Assembly (NCBI RefSeq): GCF_001653235.2
Contig: NC_035793.1
Location: forward strand, 992,001-1,056,000
Origin: Pochonia chlamydosporia 170
Lineage: Eukaryota; Ascomycota; Sordariomycetes; Hypocreales; Clavicipitaceae
DNA length: 64,000 bases
Direction: 5' to 3'
Below the pieces are notes generated by a model. The model searched no databases, was not told the origin of the DNA, and was given only the letters and a program-made list of their open reading frames with translations. A program made the position numbers and the translations under genes. Position 1 is the stretch's first letter. Every line of letters starts with the position of its first letter. Positions 58,983 through 64,000 of the stretch are shown one piece after another.

Positions 58983-61208
58983 TTACATCATGGCCGAAAA
59001 GTTTGGCGACTCTTGCAAAAACCCCTGCAACAAAGTGCTCCAGTCTGGCACATACTGCATCTCCTCAAGCATCCCCGCATCGCTCATCTCAACAAACTTC
59101 CGAGTCGTCGATCCGAGCATCATGCCCGAGCCAGGACCCTGGTCACCCTTGGCATCCGCGGGCACAGTCCTCACGGGGATTTGATTTTCACGGCTGCCTT
59201 CGCCCTGAGCATCACTCGGTATCAACGTCGCAGCACGAGCCATCAGCGCCTTGAATATGGTCCACTTGGGTCCCCGTAGAACAGCGGTGCCGGTCCTCTC
59301 CATGGTCTTGACGTACGCTTCCACTGACTTGAACGCACGAAGGGCGCACGACCTCCTCGGCTGCAGACAAATGTTCCACAAGATGAAGAGCATTAGGTGG
59401 TACTGTGGATACGATCGCATCGCCCAGAGATACGGACGCATCAGCTCATCCTCCAGCATGCTCTCCCCCTCTTCGAACAAGCCAAGGGCCTCGAGGAGCG
59501 TTTCCTCGGTCGCCAAGAGTTCCTGCTGCTCTGGGTGGTGGTGGGCCTCCCACTGCTGGCGAGTGACAAAGTCTAATTTCTTGACGATGAAGCGACATGT
59601 TACGACTGACAGTTTGTGCATCGGTATAACGGGGTTACACCCCCTGATGAGTTCTTCGCTGGTTTCGACCAACTTTTCGACAATGCGATCTCGCGCCTCG
59701 TAAGGCGGCGGTGTTGAATGAGACGACCATGATAGTTGGAGCAGGTCTTGCCATGTTTGGCAGATGTGAATGTTGACGAGAACGGAGAGGATGCGCGTCC
59801 ACCCTTGTCGAGGAGGTGGCAGTTCTTTCATATTTGGATCTAGGTCACTGTCTTCGACGTTCAGTGGGAGCTCGGTGCCACCAAAAATCATGACGTTTGG
59901 CTTGGGAAAGTCGTGTAGGCCGAGATCTTCGGCGGCGCGACCGTCACGGCCCAGCAAGTACCACCATAGGCGGCGGCGGATTTCGGACTCGAATGGTGAG
60001 AGGCCGAGCTTTTTGCCGTCGCGGTGGAGGCCGATGGATTGGGCTATCCGGATGCCTAGACCGTTTACCGTCCAGACTGCCCTCCCTGTGTTGTGGACGC
60101 GGACAGCGCTCTGCGGGCGTGTGAGTAGACTGGAAGAGCGGATGGGGAAATGCGGTGACATACAAGGTAGATTGCCATGGCTTGTAGCATTACAACAGTG
60201 GGATTCTCCAACAGATCTGCCTGGGCAAAAGTCTGCTCAAGTCCCGCCTTGTATCTATACAGGGCACTCATCCAGCCCTCACCTAGAAGCTGGGGACAGT
60301 CTTCCCTCTCATCGAGGGCAACGGTGGCGGCATAGTAAATGGAGTAGCATAATGCCAGTGCCTCAGCCTCAGCAATTCCCGGGTTGTTAATCACGGTATA
60401 CACAGTGACTTCAGAAGTGGGAATGTGAAGGATTTTGAAGAGCGGATCGACATTGTCGACGAATATCCTCCAGAGCTGGACTGCGGTATACTTTGAAGGA
60501 TGGAAACTGTACGCCGGCTGCGATGATATCGGCGCCGATAGTATCCCCATTGGGTTGAAAGGCGATGTGATTTGTGTTTGCGACATGCCATCTGTTCTTG
60601 GTGTAGCAAGCGCGGTACGAACATCGCTCTCCTGACCACGTCTTAGATTCAAATACCACAAGAGAGGGACAACAACCTTAAAAGTTAAGCCTACATACCT
60701 GCCCAATGACACGCGACACAAGAACCTCGTTAAAGTACTGCGTCGACGACCCCTTCTCCAGCAATATCTCCCCTCCGGGATGTGGACTGCCCACCGAGGC
60801 CGGCGCCGTCCCGGTCCCCTGCCCAACAACGGTAGCGGGCGAGGTACTCAACGGCGCCGCGTGTGGACCATAAATAACAGTTCTTGGCGATCTTGGCGAC
60901 TCCTTGAATAGGTGGCCATGTGGGTGTGCTGGCGCCTCACGAACGGGGATAGAAGTTAGCGTCTGCTCCAGCTTGGATATCCTCGTCGCGACATCATTGA
61001 TAGTCGCTTTCCGCACGCGAGGCGCCCTCGGTTCCTTGGGCGGATAGGAACATGCATGTCCGCCGCGGGAGCAAGGCGTGCAAGGGCATTTCTTATCACA
61101 TCGGACTTTGCGCCGACGACATGTCGCACAGGATCGTTCCACGGCGGCAGCAGATGCTGGGGTGTGAGATCGTTCTGATGTCTCAGACGATGGGGAGTGG
61201 CTTGACAT
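58983..61208 (-). CDS. Zn2Cys6 transcription factor with Fungal_trans domain
   Basis: This nuclear regulator of about 701 aa has minus-strand exons 61208-60699, 60631-60164 and 60110-58983, all joined between codons. The zinc cluster uses Cys 27, 30, 37, 43, 46 and 53 (CX2CX6CX5CX2CX6C, with an extra Cys at 41) with the basic RRRKVR loop. A linker (RVRKATINDVATRISKLEQ) looks like a short dimerising coiled coil. The middle domain ends with WTVNGLGIRIAQSIGLHRDG and RRRLWWYLLGRDGRAAEDLG, hallmarks of the Fungal_trans family. The gene diverges from the MFS carrier at 61849, and the P450 at 56056 lies downstream. A local regulator role is inferred only from position. Confidence 0.88.
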
Positions 61209-61848
61209 GGTCCGGTCAGTGAAAGACTGTGCGTAAAAGATGGAGGACGTCAGCTACACTGGGTGATGATTCATGCCGACACCGAGGAGGAATTGTATTT
61301 CAACCCCGTCGTCTTGCAATGTAAGAGAGCGAGGATATCTAGGAATTTCAAGAGGTCGGCCTCGGTGGTTATATACTCCACCGAGCACCGAGCGTCAGCC
61401 CTACCGGTTATGCCCCACAATTAAGTCCTTTCGACCAAAGACTTACAACCGAGCACCGAATCACCGAAGCGGCTTCGTTCTAACGGCGTTGGAAGCGCCA
61501 TTCACAACCAACAGGACCAAGTCGTTATATACCCCTTGTCAAACCCTGCTTCGTTGGTGCAAAGGATGTCCCGTTTCACGAGGGAAGCTTACCAAGCTAG
61601 CAGAGCTTGTTGCTTGTTTCGGATATCCGAAGGCGCGAGACCCGTTTAAGACCGATCATGACTCTTAACGACGGACTATTGAACGTCGGATGGACAAGAG
61701 GGGGTTTTGTATATAAGATTTGTGACGTTCTGACGTTGTGAGATTTTGAGACATTATCAAGCTTACTTTTGTCTCGAATCTGAATACATCGACAGTCTGC
61801 TGAGCATCTTGGCTATATTTGTCTGAAAAGCATATCGTGTAAGCCATC
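61209..61848. promoter_or_regulatory. Divergent promoter, regulator / MFS carrier
   Basis: This 640-bp region separates two divergent starts (61208 and 61849). I see no clear named motif. Its CGG-rich triplets are not arranged as an evident Zn2Cys6 site pair. Confidence 0.45.
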
Positions 61849-63371
61849 ATGGGCGCCACCAGCGAAAGGAGAGCCTCCTCAAGCGGCTCCCTCTCCAGCA
61901 TGACTGTGCAGCAAAACGACGGACGAGACGTGCCGTATACGGATAACACGTATCCTTCTGAAAAGACGGACGAGGAAAAAGCTGCGCCTGCGAATGAAGC
62001 ACCTGTTGCTCCTGATGGCGGCTTGGTTGCCTGGTCGGTCGTCCTGGGGGCGTGGTGTGTTTCGTTTTGCAGTTTTGGCTGGATCAACAGTACGTATTGG
62101 TCGACGACTTGGGGCTTTTGTCAACTTATTGACCTGTTGGTGTGTAGGTGTGGGCGCTTTTCAAGAGTACTACCAGCACAATATGTTGTCTTCATACTCT
62201 GCCAGCACGATTGCTTGGATTCCCTCGCTGCAAATCTTTTTCATGAACGCCATGGTTAGCTCATCCATCTTGTAAAACTCGAACACGCAACACTAACAAA
62301 CATAGGGCCCCGTCGTAGGCATGATCTACGACAAATACGGTCCCCGAGAGCTTCTCCTCGCCGGAAGCATCCTCCACGTCTTCGGCCTCATGATGTGTTC
62401 CCTCGGCACGCAATACTATCAAATCCTCCTTGCCCAAGGCGTCTGCTCAGCCATTGGCGTCTCCGCCATCTTCCAGCCGTGTACGTTTGACTCCCTTCCC
62501 AAGCCGCCTTCTCCCTCAAACTAACAAAACACCAGCAATAAACGTCATCCACGGGTGGTTCAACAAGAAACGCGGCGCAGCATTCGGCATCCTCGCAACG
62601 GGCTCCTCCCTCGGCGGCGTCATCTTCCCCATCACGGTATCCCGCCTCATCCGCGAAGTCGGCTTCCCCTGGGCCATGCGAATCTGCGCATTCCTCATCC
62701 TCGCGCTCCTCATCGTCGCCAACCTCACCATCCGGGCCGCGCACCCCCCGCGTCCGCAGAAGCTCACCAAGGCGCAGCTCGCCAAGCCCTTTTCAGAATT
62801 CGACTTTGTCTTCCTGTGCGCCGGCTTCTTCTGCTTCACGTTTGGCATCTTCGTCCCCATCGACTACCTCCCCGTGCAAGCTCTCGACGCAGGCATGGAC
62901 CCCAACCTGGTGCAGTACCTGCTTGCGATTCTCAACGCGGCCAGTCTCTTCGGGCGGTTGTTCTCCGGCATCATGGGCGACAGGATCGGCCGGTACAATA
63001 TCTTTGTGACGGTGTGCGCGTTGACGGGGATATGGGTTCTTGCGCTCTGGATCCCGAGCTCCAGTACGGGAGGGATCATTGCGTTTGCCGCGCTGTTTGG
63101 TTTCTGTAGCGGTGCGTATGTCTCGCTTATTGGGCCGTTGGTCGCGCAGATTTCGCCCCTGCAGGAGATTGGTTTCCGCACGGGAATCATCTTCTTTATT
63201 GCGTCGATTGGTGGGTTGACGACGAATCCTATCAGCGGTGCGATTCTGGGCAGTGATAAGAATTGGGTGGGCGTCAAGGTGTTTGCGGGTGTGTTTTGCT
63301 TTGCGGGCACGATTCTCGTTCTTATTGCGAGGATTCACAGGACGGGGTGGAAGTTGGCTGTTGTTTTTTAA
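61849..63371 (+). CDS. Monocarboxylate-type MFS transporter
   Basis: This MCT/MCH-family carrier has about 452 aa and probably 12 membrane segments. Exons 61849-62089, 62148-62254, 62306-62480 and 62536-63371 close the frame. A hydrophilic N-tail leads to PDGGLVAWSVVLGAW, the family hallmark before TM1, and splicing gives WINSVGAFQEYY. A YDKYGPRELL loop follows the third segment region. FGILATGSSLGGVIFPI lies in the fourth or fifth segment, and the loop before TM7 is short and basic. Fungal relatives import or export short carboxylates, but several are in metabolite clusters. It diverges from the Zn2Cys6 gene. The substrate is unknown. Confidence 0.87.
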
Positions 63372-63575
63372 GATTTTTGTATGTGTTCGCCGCTTTTGCG
63401 GTCTGCATTGGGTTTAGAATTCGGGGCATAAAAAGGAACGGTTTTTATAGACTTGGATCTTTAGATTAAGGGACTGCGAGGCATTGCATCTGGTATTTGA
63501 TGAGATAACCTACTCCACTATTAATGACAATCTCGTTTCTGTGTATATCAAAACGAGAAAAAAAATATATTCACC
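63372..63575. other. 3' flank between converging genes
   Basis: Short A/T-rich region of 204 bp. Nothing coding. Confidence 0.4.
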
Positions 63576-64000
63576 CTATTCGCTCGGTGAATAGTCTGCC
63601 ATGTCGGAAACCTCCTCCACAGGATGCTTATTCAAACTCTCATACAGCTGTAAATAGCTGCCAATCAAAAACGCCCACGAGCCCCTAATAAAAACGTTAG
63701 CATATTCAACCCTTTCACAAGAGGCTGCAAATCCTCACCAAAACGTAGCCAACGAAGCCTGATACTGTGCCCCCGAATTCCCATACGCCATCCCCAACGC
63801 GCCGCACAACGTAAATCCAAACGCCCCAACGAGGTTCCAAAACGCAATATGCCACCCCAGCAGATGCGGCGCCGGCTTCCACCACTTCTGCTGCGTCTCC
63901 AGCATGTACAGTGTGCTGCTGACGATAAATCCACTGCCACCAATGACTTGGGGAATCCAATACGCCGCGTTGAGGCGCCACTGCGGAGTGAGGTGGTTGA
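63576..64000 (-). CDS. Polytopic membrane protein, 3' part only
   Basis: This is the C-terminal part of a membrane protein cut by the right window edge. Minus-strand exons are 64000 (open) to 63739 and 63684-63576, joined through a 54-nt intron. At least three hydrophobic segments are visible: WIPQVIGGSGFIVSSTLYML, HIAFWNLVGAFGFTLCGALG and GSWAFLIGSYLQLYESL. They are followed by a short acidic tail ending in PSE. This matches the style of uncharacterised fungal integral membrane proteins. The 5' end is outside the window, so neither start nor role can be given. Confidence 0.7.

Noticed and set aside
1..64000. CRISPR arrays, rRNA genes, complete transposons, viral genes, NRPS or PKS backbone genes
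   Set aside because: Looked for by reading both strands; no spaced repeat array, ribosomal sequence, transposase, integrase, reverse transcriptase, capsid or synthase domain was recognised.

Overview
This window is nuclear DNA from a filamentous ascomycete fungus, most likely a sordariomycete of the Hypocreales type. The reasons are short spliceosomal introns (about 45-90 nt, GTAAGT-like donors, CTAAC-like branch points, YAG acceptors), fungus-specific families (Zn2Cys6 regulators, a CMT1/CAP59-like GT69 mannosyltransferase, a siderophore MFS carrier, a fungal PARG), and wide gene spacing with no operons. The order is inferred from protein style; I cannot name the species. I resolved 21 complete protein genes (one of them with an in-frame stop), one gene cut by the right edge, one cytochrome P450 pseudogene and one duplicated promoter relic. 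Most exon junctions were set by reading the splice sites directly and checking that the joined frame closes.

Left part (1-9.6 kb). About 2.4 kb without a recognisable gene comes first. Then follow a GT69 mannosyltransferase, a secreted GH27 alpha-galactosidase with a 10-nt micro-exon, an AIF/FSP1-like FAD oxidoreductase, and a SAM methyltransferase convergent with it. The oxidoreductase promoter carries an inverted pair of ATCWGATAA sites, the binding motif of iron-repressing GATA factors (SreA/URBS1/Fep1 family).

Accessory part (9.6-29.6 kb). The methyltransferase shares a divergent promoter with a small NTF2-like protein. Next come a DHA1 multidrug-type MFS carrier, a decayed P450, and a diverged second copy of the MFS promoter and 5' coding end. 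A GT1 glycosyltransferase faces a siderophore-type MFS carrier whose promoter holds two more ATCWGATAA sites. ATM1 (mitochondrial Fe-S/glutathione ABC exporter), a P450 and a flavin monooxygenase follow. The content resembles tailoring and transport genes of secondary metabolism without a backbone synthase, mixed with iron homeostasis.

Housekeeping part (30-41 kb). It holds a REB1/TTF-I-like Myb protein, a mitochondrial P-loop NTPase, and a large protein of unknown role whose reading frame is split by one in-frame TAG.

Gene-poor part (41.3-48.9 kb). This 7.65 kb stretch has no supportable gene and lies upstream of an AT-hook plus Zn2Cys6 regulator.

Right part (49-64 kb). After that regulator come a bacterial-type poly(ADP-ribose) glycohydrolase, a low-complexity protein, a CYP52-like P450, a second Zn2Cys6 regulator divergent from a monocarboxylate-type MFS carrier, and the 3' end of a polytopic membrane protein. 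The P450, regulator and carrier could form a small catabolic or metabolite module. That last point, and the iron link between the two ATCWGATAA promoters, are inferences.
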